From Podochytrium sp. JEL0797 (Eukaryota; Chytridiomycota; Chytridiomycetes; Chytridiales; Chytriomycetaceae), in NCBI GenBank assembly GCA_027596195.1, contig JADGJG010000509.1, forward strand, positions 1-17,684: DNA of 17,684 nt. The letters run 5' to 3'. The position numbers were made by a program, and so were the translations under genes. Under the pieces are notes generated by a model. The model saw nothing but the letters and a program-made list of their open reading frames with translations. It was not told the DNA's origin and did no database searches. Positions 17,620 to 17,684 of this stretch are shown piece by piece. Each line of letters starts with the position of its first letter. The stretch's first letter is position 1.

Positions 17620-17684
17620 GGGGGGGGGGGGGGCCGGGGGGCGGGGGGGCCGGGGGGGCGCGGGGGGGCCCGGGGGGCGGCGGG
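17620..17684. other. G-run at window end, probable sequence artefact
   Basis: The last 65 bases are runs of 6-15 G broken only by C or GC. No T or A occurs, so it is not a telomere repeat of the TTAGGG kind. Such ends are typical of contig edges with failed base calls or low-quality extension. Confidence 0.6.

Noticed and set aside
17620..17684. Telomere
   Set aside because: No TTAGGG-like unit; only G with some C and no T or A.
1..17684. tRNA, rRNA, CRISPR arrays or transposons
   Set aside because: No tRNA B-box pattern, no rRNA-like sequence, no spaced repeat array, and no transposase or reverse transcriptase motif was seen in any frame; small or degenerate elements could be missed by eye.

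Overview
This window is nuclear DNA from an early-diverging fungus, most likely a chytrid. The basis is protein genes broken by many short GT-AG introns (about 48-87 nt, one of 189 nt), some with recognisable TACTAAC/CTAAC branch sites. It also has typical fungal housekeeping genes (proline biosynthesis, mitochondrial processing peptidase) and an ankyrin-repeat TRP-like channel, a class I associate with chytrids more than with yeasts. The lineage is an inference from memory of gene families, not the result of a search.

Layout from left to right: (1) the 3' part of an unidentified plus-strand gene, cut by the window edge (1-807). (2) A spliced plus-strand gene for a low-complexity, acidic-tailed protein of unknown function (1216-2718). 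(3) A spliced multi-pass membrane protein with a possible N-myristoylation site (3203-4147). (4) About 1.2 kb with no confident gene, but with one possible small minus-strand exon pair and three CACGTG boxes just upstream of (5), a single-exon non-RD protein kinase (5383-6699). (6) Convergent to it, a five-exon gene for gamma-glutamyl phosphate reductase, PRO2 type (8654-6991, minus). (7) Divergent from that, a four-exon gene for the mitochondrial processing peptidase alpha subunit, MAS2 type (8979-10956). (8) A four-exon coiled-coil gene with three 32-residue repeats (11776-13254), followed by two decayed partial copies of itself (13570-13945 and 14145-14375). (9) A six-exon minus-strand ankyrin/ion-transport channel gene (17256-14650). 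Its untranslated leader shares a repeat of about 100 nt with the pseudogene region. The last 65 bases are a G-rich run that looks like an assembly or sequencing artefact.

The genes do not form one pathway; this looks like ordinary gene-dense fungal chromosome plus one young, decaying tandem gene family. PRO2 and MAS2 share a divergent promoter of 324 nt. The most unusual global signal is a repeated composition polarity: inside nearly every long exon the coding strand begins C-rich (codons ending in C) and then switches to G-rich (codons ending in G, such as TTG, GGG, GTG, GCG, ACG) towards its 3' end. In MAS2 the pattern resets after a long intron.

Exon boundaries were worked out by hand from splice consensus, reading-frame continuity and, for PRO2, MAS2 and the channel, agreement with the remembered family pattern. 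Start codons of the unrecognised genes are less certain.
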